A DNA stretch of 30,961 nucleotides from Candolleomyces eurysporus (taxonomy: Eukaryota; Basidiomycota; Agaricomycetes; Agaricales; Psathyrellaceae), in assembly GCA_027579435.1 (NCBI GenBank), contig JANBPK010000010.1:1-30961 (forward strand), given 5' to 3'. The notes under the pieces are model-generated. The model did not search any database. It worked only from the letters and a program-made list of their open reading frames with translations, and had not been told where the DNA came from. This document shows, in pieces, positions 20,735 to 30,358 of this stretch. The number at the start of each line of letters is the position of its first letter. Within the stretch, counting starts at the first letter, position 1. The translations under genes and the position numbers were made by a program.

Positions 20735-22769
20735 TTTTTTCTCAAATATGGTCCTTATTTCTTATATAATACCACCTGAATGTCACAATCACTTTCATAT
20801 GGCTTAATAAACCCACTATTGTACATTTCTCTCATATATCAAGCTTGGATGGCCACTGCAACCAATTTTTACATCACCACAGCAATCATTATGCAATGAT
20901 AACAGGATTTGCCATGACAAGTCAGCTCAGAGTTCTTTGACATCTGAGAGGTGGAGCAAAACCTGAATGCATGCAGGTTTTGCTGAAGGAATCCAATGAG
21001 CTTATTCCAGGACCTTTAGTGACCAGTGCTTAGTGGCCATGTCTGGTCATCTAGTGAATATGTGCTCATACAATTGCCTTTCAACATTGTATGTGCATAT
21101 ATGTTTCTCCAGAATATTGAGTCAGTGATAGTACTTGCAGATGAGAGCATGCTTGAGAATTGCTCTGCATATACATTTGCATAGCACTGTACAGCATATC
21201 ACTGTGTCTGTGCATTGTAATTGAGCTGCTTCATATCATTCTCCCTCCCTTTTCATTGTTGGAATCTCTGTTTGTAAAGAATTTTTTCTGGACTATCTTT
21301 TTTGGACAGTGGGTGGGTGTAACAACATACACACCCAAACTAGACCTAGAATACACCTTACACAAGACCAAACATCTTGCCTCTATTAGCCTTGCCAAAC
21401 CTTGATAGTCACCTTTTTCTTTTGGCTTGCTCCTTCTTCCTTACCTTGCTTCTTATTACCTTTCCTGGATAGATATTTGTTGTGTATATTGCCATTTAGC
21501 CTACAAGTATTAGCTGTTTGCATTCCAAGCAGCTTTCCAGTGTGAAGCACCTTGAGAAATACTATGAGAAGACCAATAATTCAGATGTCAACATTGTTAG
21601 CAATTGTGAGTCAATCATTTTGATTGAGCAGACATCCTTTACTAACACCAAGGAAATATGAATCTGTGCTTCAAAGGCAACTACTTTGCAAGTATTTAAA
21701 GTACAGAAGGCTAATTGTATGCACAGACTGTCATGGAGAAAGTAGTGAGTGATTTGGCTTTGACCTTTGAGCCATGCTGACACAAACTGACATTTCTCAA
21801 AACTCAATCAATAAAAAGCCACTGTTGAAAAGGAGGAATCAAATAAACCTTCACAAGCCCCAAACATCCACATCTTTGTCTAGTGCAGCCACAAGAATCA
21901 CTTTTACTGACAATTGAAATGCTGACTTTGCAAAGGCTTCAGCAAGTTCTGAAGCACAGCATATTTTCCAAACTAATGATCCTTGAAAAAAAATTGACAA
22001 CATATCTGCAAGAGTATTTACTTCTGCTAAATGACAAAGAGATAATCTTGCATTGATGGAAAGTATGTAGCTTTTCTGACTTTACTGGCTTTGACCACTG
22101 ATCTTCCATTCTTTTCAGAATAGAACAATACTTTCCGTTTTTGGATCCTTGGTCAAGTGACAAGATAGTATCTTGCTGTTCAGAGATCATCAGTTCCCTA
22201 CAAACATGTTTTCTTGGATGCTGGGATCACTGACTCAAACATTTACACTAACTTCTTACAGAGACCTCTGGCACCATCCAGCTTCTCAAGAACAGGTACA
22301 AGCATAAGCACCATCAGAGGGCAGAGAGGCTTGCACAGAAGAAACAAGAAAAGAGGTGGATGGCAAATGATATAGAGCAGGCTATGAAAGCTAGTACAAG
22401 TATGGGTACATGTTGAGTAGCAAAATATCACTGTTAGTACTGAAAATCTGGCATTTTGCCCATATGGAAAAATTCAGGTTTGGACCTGACTGAACCCATA
22501 ACAACTGAACCTTGCACAAACCTGAAGTTCAGTTCAGGTTTGCAACTTTTCAAAACTAATTGAGCTGAGTCAAGTTCAGATTTGGCAAAAATTGCCCATG
22601 AACCAAGCTTTACTGAACCTCTGCAACTTCAAACAGGAGGGGCAAGCCACTAATTATCCAGATTAGAAATAATATCACTTCAAACTCTAGATTCCAAATG
22701 GTTTAGAAAATATAAGCAGAATTTATTGAAGCTCTGCTGACATGTCTTTAGGAATAATCTGCATATTTA
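20735..22769. other. Non-coding region with short inverted repeats
   Basis: No supportable gene. It holds two perfect short inverted repeats: AGCAAAACCTG/CAGGTTTTGCT at 20955-20984, and CAAACCTGAA/TTCAGGTTTG at 22517-22542. The second sits in a 200-bp tract (about 22460-22640) where AACCTGAA-, TGAACC- and CAGGTTTG-type words recur in both orientations. This is typical of remnants of small non-autonomous transposons. Confidence 0.45.
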
Positions 22770-22870
22770 TTGCTATTTGCAAAATTGATGTCGTTTACAA
22801 AAAAAACAAAAAGAAAGAATGACCTCATGTTTGCATGTATTTGGCTACGGCCTCATTGCCATCAACCTAC
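22770..22870 (+). repeat. Left terminal inverted repeat
   Basis: It begins TTGCTATTTGCAAAATTGAT and pairs with the complement of 25600-25701. The outer 35 bp are strongly conserved. The inner part matches only in blocks, such as TTTG..ATTTGGCTAC near 22835-22850. Confidence 0.8.
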
Positions 22871-22935
22871 GTTTTGTCACTACAGCTTGCTTCGATACCG
22901 CCCACCACAACGTTCTCCTTGCTCCTCTCGTCAAC

Positions 22936-23953
22936 ATGGTCTACAAGCACATTAGTACAGATCTCAAGGAAGCTATGCTGCGCCTCTGGGCTCGAGGCGA
23001 NGCACTCCCTCACCGACATTGAGGAGATCAGAGGCTTTTCCCGCAGGACACTGTTTCGGGCTCGACGACGCAAGCTGGCAACAGGCAGTGCTGCTGTGGC
23101 CCAAGCAGTTGGCCGTGGGCGCCCAAGGAAGCTACTGCGACGAGACTGTCAATACCTGGCTCAACTTGCTGAGCACAAGCCAACAAAATTCCTTGACAAG
23201 TACAGTCGATGTCTGGCAACCTTTCGACACCTCCTTGTCCATCTGGCAACTATACACCGGTCTCTCAGACGTGCAGGTCTCAGCATCAAGCGCATCCAGA
23301 AGCTTGCCAGCGAACGGGACCCAGTCAAGCGTGCCGACTTTGTCCGGCGCATTGGTCAGTATAACCCAATGTGCCTTATTTCTATTGACGAAGTTTCGAA
23401 GGATGATAGAACATATGCCAGGCTTTGGGGGCGCTCACAGAGAGGGGACCGAGCGGAGGAGTCTAACCCCTTTGTGAGAAAGCGAAGGTTCTCTATGTGT
23501 ACAGGGATGGCTCTGGACGAAGGGATTATTAGTGCAAGGGTATTGGAGGGGTCGTTCACACACGACAGGTTCTTTGAATACCTGCATGATGATATGGTGC
23601 GTGCTCTCACATTCACCAACTCAGCCTTTTGCTTAGACCACTGTAGCTCTCTATGACAACACCATACCCTGGTCCATGCAGTGTGCTATTACTCGACAAT
23701 GCCCGAATCCATCACTCAGAGGAAGTTACGAATCTTGTCAAGAGTTATGGATGCCGCATCGAGTATCTCCCCCCCCTATTCCCCCGACTTTCAGCCCATT
23801 GAGCAGGCGTTTTCAGCCATCAAGTCTCACCTCCGGCGGATTGGGATTGCATTTTATGCTGATAGAAGTTGCTACTATGAGCTGTACGAGTCCTGTAGCA
23901 TTATCACACCCGAGATGACATGGGGCTTTTTCTCGCATGCAGGCTACATCTAA
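22936..23953 (+). CDS. Tc1/mariner-family DD34E transposase (two exons, one frameshift)
   Basis: It catalyses cut-and-paste transposition at TA sites. Exon 1 is 22936-23596 and exon 2 is 23647-23953, around a 50-nt intron (GTGCGT..TAG), giving about 322 residues, normal for the family. The N-terminus (ISTDLKEAMLRLWARG, then DIEEIRGFSRRTLFRARRR) is a helix-turn-helix DNA-binding region. The DDE catalytic domain shows ISIDE (first Asp), PYPGPCSVLLLDNARIHHS (second Asp) and YSPDFQPIEQAF (Glu), with 34 residues between the last two, hence DD34E. The start is the ATG just upstream of the first HTH helix. Two oddities: the ambiguous base at 23001 must be dropped to keep frame, and the run of eight C (23769-23776) has one base too many, which puts the catalytic Glu out of frame. 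Either the C8 run is a homopolymer error or this copy is inactive. Confidence 0.85.
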
Positions 23954-23995
23954 TTGGCGTTGTTACCACAGCAGTAGGATACCAAAACATGTACT

Positions 23996-25545
23996 CTAGT
24001 TCAAGTTCCAGTTTGTATCGTCATGCCAGCGTTCCTCAGCATCTCGCAGCGTAGCAAGCTCACCAATGGTAAGGGTGCCAGACTTCCGGAGGTCGTCATC
24101 AGTCACAAGACGTAAAACATGAGGACCTGTGATGTCAATGGCCCCAAGCTTGTGCTTCAGTCCGTCATCCAGTCCATAAAGGCGGCAGAAATCGTCGAGC
24201 TTCATCCGAGGTGGCAATCGCTTGGGTTGGGGTAAAGCTAGAGCTTCCGGAGCTGGAGCTTCTGTCGCCCGAGTGCTCTCCGGCTGCCTCATTTCCCGAA
24301 TAAATTCTGCGAGACCGGCAAGGGAGACAGTTGTCTGCGGTTGCTGAGTTGGCTGGCCTGCAGCTGCACGGCGCTGTGCCAGCATTGCAATGTCAGCTGT
24401 ATTACTGCTGCATGCAGGGTTGAAAAGCTTGGCATTTGGAGGTGTCTCCATGTCAACACCCTCGGCTTTACTCTCCTACAGTAATGTCAGAGCTTGAGCA
24501 TAGAGACGACATCACAGTCAGGCTTACAATTGCAGCTGCCCACAGCCGTAAATGTTGATGAGTGAGGTGAATATGCTCAGCCTCGGGTCCGGCAACATAG
24601 CAAGGTGTCCTTGAGCACGATCGTGCATTGCAAGCATGCTGGATTGTAAGCTTAGCAATAATCTCGTCCTGGGTCTTCTCCTCCGGTGAAAGCTCAATCT
24701 AGAACATCCATATACAATGTCAGGTACAGTTAGGATCATTCTCTGTGGGAATGTGGTAAATACGGACCTTTTTACGCTTCTTTTTTTTTGTCTTCTCATC
24801 CTCATCAGACTCGTCGCTTGAAGTGGCAGCCTCCCCAGCAGCGGAATGGACTGCAACCTAAATTGGGTGGACGTTCTGATGAGCATTCAAATTGGAGGAA
24901 GGAATATGCCTCACTTTATGCTCGGTGACGAAAACCTTGCAACGAGCACCCTCTTTCGTGCCATCTGTTGCTTTGGCCTGGACCACAAGCTCATCAAAGT
25001 CCTCAGCCTTTTTGACTTCTGTCTCACTGGTAACCTTTCGAGGGACGGTGTAGGAAACAGAAAAGGAATTTGGACCAGCATCCCTGCTTAGCGCTATTGC
25101 ATTGTACAGCAACGACTGCTCAAGCAGGTCCCTCCGCTCAATGACATCCACAAGCTTGAAAATCCAGTCTTGGAAGGAGGTGTCCTCATGGAAATATGTG
25201 ATGAATGAGCGTGTCGCTGGCTTGGCATTAGCTTGGCACNTTTTTTGCCTCCTTCTCAAGTGGGGCAAAGATGATATTCATCTTGATGCCACGGTTGTCA
25301 TTGTAGGCACTAGGCCCATCTGAGGGGTGTTAGAATTTAGATCAGGCACAAGAGTCCATCTGTGAGCGCATACAGCCATCATTCTCATCGCTAGACTCCT
25401 CCTCTTCAGCCCGTCGTGCAGCCAGTTCACGGTTTTTCTGAATATATCGAGGTGTCGTTGCACGTTGGTGCTGTTGGACAGGCTCAGGGCTGCTTTGTTC
25501 ATCATCTGAGCTGCTGGGCTCGCTGCTGCACAAGGAGCGAGCCAT
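23996..25545 (-). CDS. Transposon-borne second gene: 438-residue protein with SAM-like C-terminus
   Basis: Five exons join in frame: 25545-25374, 25319-24915, 24857-24768, 24698-24528 and 24475-23996. Introns are 52-69 nt with GT..AG borders (GTATGC, GTGAGG, GTCCGT, GTAAGC donors). The ambiguous base at 25240 must be dropped. N-terminus: a Ser/Asp/Glu-rich disordered stretch. About residues 65-180: a folded-looking domain (FITYFHEDTSFQDWIFKLVDVI, in two runs; then SFSVSYTVPRKV) that may be PB1/ubiquitin-like. Next come an acidic/Lys-rich linker (SSDESDEDEKTKKKKRKK), a segment with Cys/His-type spacing (CNARSC..PCYV..HIHLTHQHLRLW) and a Gln/Pro linker. C-terminal 65 residues: an SAM-like helical domain (LDDFCRLYGLDDGLKHKL..DDDLRKSGTLTIGELATLRDAEERW, in pieces). 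I recall similar multicopy proteins in Agaricomycetes, without known function. The gene sits inside the transposon ends, so it moves with the element. Function unknown; a transposition accessory or a captured host gene are both possible. Confidence 0.75.
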
Positions 25546-25599
25546 ATACTGGGGNAAAAAAATACGGGGAACGTTTAGGGGCGTGCGTGACGCGACGCG

Positions 25600-25701
25600 A
25601 CACGGTCAATGGCTCAAAGCTGTAGCCAAATGAACACAAACAGATCACCGCGCCCTCTCTTTTGNTTTTTTTATAAATGACGTCAATTTTGCAAACAGCA
25701 A
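25600..25701 (-). repeat. Right terminal inverted repeat
   Basis: Reverse complement starts TTGCTGTTTGCAAAATTGAC. It pairs with the left end at 22770 and is followed by TA at 25702-25703. An ambiguous base at 25665 falls in the A/T run of the repeat. Confidence 0.8.
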
Positions 25702-25703
25702 TA

Positions 25704-26099
25704 ACAAGGCAGAAAGTTGTCCCATAGAAGGCACAGCAATTTGCAAGTTCTATTCAATTTTTTGTCCAGATGTCACACTATAGAGGGACAAGATCAACGC
25801 ACTTATAGTTTTTGCCTCTGAATATCAGCAGTGCTTCTATCCATGCAAATCTGCTTGCACTGTGGCCATGTTCCTTGACTTAGATCCATAGCCAAGTAAT
25901 ATAGAAATATTCCAATGTCCTGAGCTACCACAACTTGATATTCAAGCACTGATAGCACCAAAAATATGACTATGGAAAATCAGGGGGGAAGAGGGCAAGA
26001 GACAGGAAATTTGAGCAGACATGTGCAGACCTGTGCTTTCACTACGATCGAGATTGATCAGGGGTCAGGAGGTAAAAAGCTAGTATAAAGTAAGCCTGG
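25704..26099. other. Non-coding spacer
   Basis: Between the transposon end and the stop of the PPR-like gene. No open frame continues the PPR-like protein, and no further repeat is recognised. Confidence 0.5.
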
Positions 26100-26950
26100 T
26101 TATAGTACCCCTGGCAATTTGCAAAGAGGGAGTTGTTTTGCAGCTTGAAATACTATCTTTGATAAGCCCTCTGTGAGTGCGGGATCATCAAAAGAGACCA
26201 CTTTGTTCCAAGATGTTACAAGCCCGTCTGCCTGCCAAGACATGAGCCAAAATGGGGGAGTAGGAAGAGGGATCAACGCACAAGAAGCGTAGCCGCGGCT
26301 GAAGCTAAGCAAGCAACCCAAATTCGCTTTTCAAGTCTCGCTTCTGAGGAGGATTCGTACCAGACGGCAATATCGATAGCGAGACGGGAGTGATTCTGCC
26401 TAGCAGCAAGCAAGATAGTAGATTGAACTGGTCGAAGGCAGCGTGACCTGGGAGCATCCGTTTTTCTCAAGAGGTGAAGGAATCGTAGCGCCAGGGGAAG
26501 GTTTTCGTTTTCGGTAGCGCGCAGCGTGAGCTCAGCGAGCACATCCGGACTTAGCGAGATGTCTCGCCGCTTCATCTCGTCAAGAATCTTCCAAACGTGC
26601 TGTGAGCTGCAGTGACGCAGCAGCTAAGGAGTCGGCAGATGAGAGGCATCCGTGGAAAAAGATCCGTCGGACATACGTGGAGTAGTCGATAAAAATCGTT
26701 TGAATTCGGGGGTCCATTTCTTGTCATGTCGTCGAAAATAGCCCAGGGATAGAGCCAATTGAGTGAATCGTGCGTCGAAGCGTCGAATATTGCGCGGTAA
26801 CATGGATCTGTTGCAACCCGAGGATTCCATCGCCGTTTGTTCAGGTGCGGGGACTGTATCGAGGACGATGCTCGAAAAAAAAGTCTTTGGACGATGCGGA
26901 AGCGGAAGTTGCTTCGAAAGTGCCAGCCACCGATAGGAACGAAAGGACAT
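26100..26950 (-). CDS. PPR-like (probably mitochondrial) protein, apparently shortened
   Basis: Exons joined with confidence: one ending at 26677, then 26623-26282 and 26231-26100 (stop). Introns 26624-26676 (GTATGT..TAG) and 26232-26281 (GTGCGT..CAG) keep frame. The product carries helical repeats resembling pentatricopeptide repeats: CYRAIFDASTHDS, WAIFDDMTRNGPPNSNDFYRLLH, VWKILDEMKRRDISLSPDVL, LALRFLHLLRK and DGLVTSWNKVV. Such proteins bind organelle RNA. The start is not resolved. The PPR frame has no ATG upstream of DDM, while another frame with an ATG at 26950 reads an Arg-rich, presequence-like MSFRSYRWLALSKQLPLPH; an unplaced intron would have to join them. At about 260 residues it is short for a fungal PPR protein and stops about 400 bp from the transposon, so it may be truncated. 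Confidence 0.6.
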
Positions 26951-27085
26951 GGGAAGGGGGAGGAATTGATCGGCGCTCGGCTTGGGCCAAGGGCGGAAAT
27001 CACGTGAGCGTGTCAATGGTTGGTGGCAATTGAGGCAACGTTGTTTCGCGTCTCGCCGCGTTCCTCTTCCCCCCACTGAGCATAT
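26951..27085. promoter_or_regulatory. Short divergent promoter region between PPR-like gene and RAD21
   Basis: About 135 bp separate the candidate ATG of the minus-strand gene from the RAD21 ATG. It contains a CACGTG palindrome at 27001-27006 (the core of bHLH-type binding sites) and CG-rich sequence. It must serve both genes if both starts are right. The role is inferred from position only. Confidence 0.4.
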
Positions 27086-29385
27086 ATGGTACGCTATCTC
27101 GCTCTATCCCGCATAGGACACTCATAACTTGTTTCCAGTTCTACTCAGAAACTATCCTCTCTCGGAGAGGGCCCTTGGGAAAGGTATGGCTTGCCGCTCA
27201 TATGGAGCGCAAGCTCTCCAAATCCCAAACCCTCCAAACAGACATTGAGCAGTCCGTCGGTCAGCATTCCTGTTCCCTTTCACCTCAAACCGCTGCGCTC
27301 AACTGCTTCCCAATTCTTTAGATGCAATCATGGGCCAGGACATCGAAATCATGGCATTGCGGCTCAGCGGGCAGCTGCTCCTAGGAGTTGTCCGAATCTA
27401 CAGTCGCAAAGCCAAGTATCTTCTTGACGATTGTAATGACGCGTTGCTAAAGATCAAGATGGTGCGTCTTTACTACTGGGTCATGCCGGCAGATCTATCT
27501 TACCGTCATTTGCAAGGCTTTCCGCCCTGGAGTCGTCGACATGACCGAAGACCAACTCAACGTTAACCAAACCGCGATTACCCTGCAAACGAACAACATA
27601 GATCTAGACCTGTTGCTCCCTGATGTCAACTGGTGCGTTCTACACCTTCATTCAAATCAAGCGCTACTCATTTTCTGCACAGGGATATGGATTTTGAGGA
27701 AAGGCCAGTGCGAGAGCAAGGCCACCATCAAGCCCATATAGAAGATATCACCTTACCATCTGCAAACAACTTTGACCAGTTCGGTGCGATCGATCCCTTC
27801 GACATTGGCCCATCCGACGGCATAGGCTCGCAAGACTTTGGGGATTTGGACCTTGGAATTAATTGGGGAGATGAGCCTGTGCAGCAGAGCGATGCTATGA
27901 GCGTTGACGGAAGCGTGGGTGTCGGACGAGACGCTCCTAACGTACACGACTCGTTCGACTTGCCTCACTTGAATGGCATTCACAAGGACGACAACTTGGA
28001 CATGATTTCGCAGCGGAGCAGGACCCGAGAGTTGTCCGAACAACCCTTCCTCCCACCTCTCGATATGGACTTTCCTGATTTTGAAGGAATGGATCTAGGT
28101 GATCTTGGTATTGGTTTCGATAAACCGGTGGAAGAGCCTGCAGCGGAAAAAGACCCATCTTCCCGAGCGTGTGCGTGTTCCCAGCTTCATAATTTACCTT
28201 CCAGTACATTGATTTCCTACTCTTTTTCAGCATCGCCTTTGACGGATCTACCTGATACCCCCGTGGCGAATGAGAAGGCTTTGCCGGATGCTGAACCTGT
28301 CGTGCGCCCCAAGAAGGTTCGGGAGAAGAAACAAATCATTGACTCGGTGACGGAGCTGAACGAAGGGGCCACCGGCGCTCGAAGGGATCGTCTCGCTGAT
28401 GCTCTTCCCCTCAAAGACATTGGCAACATTGTCACTGAGCAGCACTTCCTGCCTCGGTCCTCTCTGACTATGCGCCTGATGGAAATTCGAGAGGATCCCC
28501 TCAACCACTTTTTGCCGACGCTGACCAAGGACAACCAATCCTATTTCTGCGCTGCCCCTCCCGGGATCTCAGGAGACCTTATGGATCTCTTCTTGCGCCC
28601 AGTCGACGCTGGGAACACGAAGCGGCGCCATGTGTCTCCAACCGAGAACGGGAACAAGAGGATGCGTCTCGAGGAGGAGGAAGTCGAGCAGGGTCGACGG
28701 GCGATGAGTGTCGCGCAGAGCCCAGCTCCTTTCAGCGTTCGCGATGAACCCATGGGTGGCGATTTGGAGTTTGGGGACCAATCGATGCAATTCGACGACT
28801 ATCAGTTGGACCTGCCGGCTGGAGAGGAGAACGTTGTACTCGAAGGAGCGCGCTCTCGTTCTGTTTCGATTGCCCCATCCCAGCGAAGTCGACACTCGAC
28901 GCCTGGTATGGACGGAGTATGGCCTGAAGGGGACGAGAGCTACGCAGACTCTGCGTGCCCGATTGCCATTTTTGATTCCCGTCCTTCGCAAACCCAGGCG
29001 ACTCAGGAAGAAGTGGATGTGCCGGAGCTTCAGGAGGAAGGAGTCGAAGAGAAGGGCTACAGCAAGAACACGGTAAAGGCCCTCACCCTGATCCGAAAGG
29101 AGTTGCAGCCTTCGGAAGAGGAAGAGCAGGATGCACCTGCAAGCATTAGCTTCAAAACCATGTCTACAAAGGTGCGTTTTATCATGCAAGGTTGCTCATA
29201 GATCGCTCATGCTTTTGGTTTAGGCTTCCCGCCGAGCGGCTGCGTCATTCTTCTTTGAGCTGCTGGTTCTCGGTACCCGCGACTGCGTGAAACTTGAGCA
29301 AGGTGGCTCATTCAAGGACATTGGGATCCAAGGCAAACCCAAGCTGTGGCAGATGCAGCAGAAGCACGCTGCAATGGAGGTGTAA
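27086..29385 (+). CDS. rad21: Cohesin kleisin subunit Rad21/Scc1
   Basis: It closes the SMC1-SMC3 cohesin ring that holds sister chromatids together and is cut by separase at anaphase. Seven exons: 27086-27088 (only the ATG), 27139-27259, 27322-27461, 27517-27632, 27683-28170, 28231-29171 and 29224-29385. They give 656 residues, close to the usual fungal size; all introns are 50-62 nt GT..AG. The N-terminal 100 residues are the conserved Rad21/Rec8 SMC3-binding domain ([65 protein letters not shown]-like end). The central part has the conserved [16 protein letters not shown] block. The C-terminus is the winged-helix SMC1-binding domain ([19 protein letters not shown]). A VEQGRR motif (28683-28700) fits the separase cleavage consensus ExxR and resembles a yeast Scc1 site. 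The mitotic Rad21 is preferred over meiotic Rec8 because of overall resemblance. Confidence 0.93.
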
Positions 29386-29540
29386 CTCTCTTTCGATTTA
29401 TTATCTCTATTTATGTAGTTTTTGTATCTAGTAATTTTTGTATATGTAGTGGTAGAGCGTGGAAAGGTCTAGAAACGCGTGGCAAAATAATAAGTAGCCG
29501 CGGGTGTGACCTTGTCTTCCTCGTCCTCATCCTTTACACC
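29386..29540. other. Intergenic spacer RAD21 to next gene
   Basis: A 155-bp AT-containing spacer probably holds the RAD21 3' UTR and the promoter of the next plus-strand gene. No other element is seen. Confidence 0.5.
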
Positions 29541-30316
29541 ATGACATCTTTCCAGACATACTCTACAGCCAGTCATTTCCGTCACCCATGGTTCGACACT
29601 GCTATTATGAAGAGGAAACAGCCGATGCCTCTCAACGTCAACGAAGATATGGACGACGAAGATGAATCAGAGGCACGGCCGACGAAGCGGCGTCGGTGTA
29701 CCGGGCTAGAGAATGGTATTGCGCATTTGAGCCTGGATACTTCTGCTGCTGGAGGAAACGCCCGTAGATCCTGGGGCACTGCACCTATTGTCACGGAAAA
29801 GCACGACGGCAGTTCAACGTCGACATCACCCACCATAACCACCTCCGACGTCTCCTCGGTTTCACCGGGGCAAAACGTTGTGTTACCAGACTCTGTAGAG
29901 GAGCCCAGTTCTGCGCCCGAGGTGAAAATGGGGAGCTCTTCATGGTACGAACCAGAACGTGATCGTACGTGATTCATTTTCCAAGCGTGCATATATATAT
30001 ATACTCACACTTACTTGCAGGTATAGTCATTACCGACTTGGACGGTTATGCAGAAGAAGAGCTCGACGACGACGGTTCAGGGGTCACAGTGACAGAACTT
30101 GAATCGCCTGGGGTGAGCGTCAACCCTATCCTCCTCGAACGCCTGCGCACCGGCGGGGCCGTTATGCTACCCCAACCATGTGACGATAGCCGGGCGCTTG
30201 TTCTCTTTCGACCGTTGTCAATTCCAACTGAAACGCCATCGCCGCAGGGAGAAGGAAAAGCCCCGACGCCACAGACACAAGAGACTAGAGACGATGCGAT
30301 GGACTTGGATGTATAA
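29541..30316 (+). CDS. Hypothetical protein with basic cluster, two exons
   Basis: Exon 1 is 29541-29964 and exon 2 is 30021-30316, around a 56-nt intron (GTACGT..CAG) that joins ERDR to IVITDLDGYAEEE in frame, giving 239 residues. An alternative start is the in-frame ATG at 29607 (MKRKQPMPL). Early residues contain an acidic run (EDMDDEDESEARP) followed by TKRRRC, a plausible nuclear localisation signal, and then ENGIAHLSL. The middle is Ser/Thr rich. The conserved-looking parts are SSWYEPERDRIVITDLD and LERLRTGGAVMLPQP..RALVLFRP. The end is Pro/Glu rich and closes DAMDLDV. No known domain; it looks like a disordered nuclear protein conserved among basidiomycetes (from memory of similar proteins, not checked). 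Confidence 0.75.
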
Positions 30317-30358
30317 AAGAGCATGGGTAGTAGAATACACGAGTTGCACTATATTAAT

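Larger units (their letters stand above)
22770..25701. mobile_element. Two-gene Tc1/mariner-type DNA transposon
   Basis: The ends are inverted repeats starting TTGCTRTTTGCAAAATTGAY on both sides. Over the first 35 bases, 31 match and all four differences are transitions. Similarity continues more loosely to about 100 bp, including ATTTGGCTAC. Each end is flanked by TA (22768-22769 and 25702-25703), the target duplication of the Tc1/mariner superfamily. The 2932-bp interior holds a transposase gene on the plus strand and a five-exon gene on the minus strand. They converge, with 42 bp between their stop codons. A second gene of this kind is not part of the usual Tc1/mariner layout, which has a single transposase gene. 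Confidence 0.85.

Noticed and set aside
22835..23000. Transposase start at the earlier open frame beginning 22835
   Set aside because: That frame lies in the terminal repeat and does not resemble the family; the HTH begins in the frame of the ATG at 22936 once the N is dropped.
25320..25349. A 30-nt intron (GTGCCT..CAG) in the transposon's second gene
   Set aside because: Too short. The upstream donor GTATGC at 25373 gives a 54-nt intron in the same phase and a normal splice site.
26624..27003. A minus-strand protein starting at 27003 or 27076
   Set aside because: The first codons there are GTG, not ATG; they only open the frame. The PPR-like frame has no ATG before the DDM motif, so the start was left unresolved.
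28569..29189. Long minus-strand open frame opposite RAD21
   Set aside because: It is the shadow of the conserved RAD21 coding exon and has no independent protein signature.
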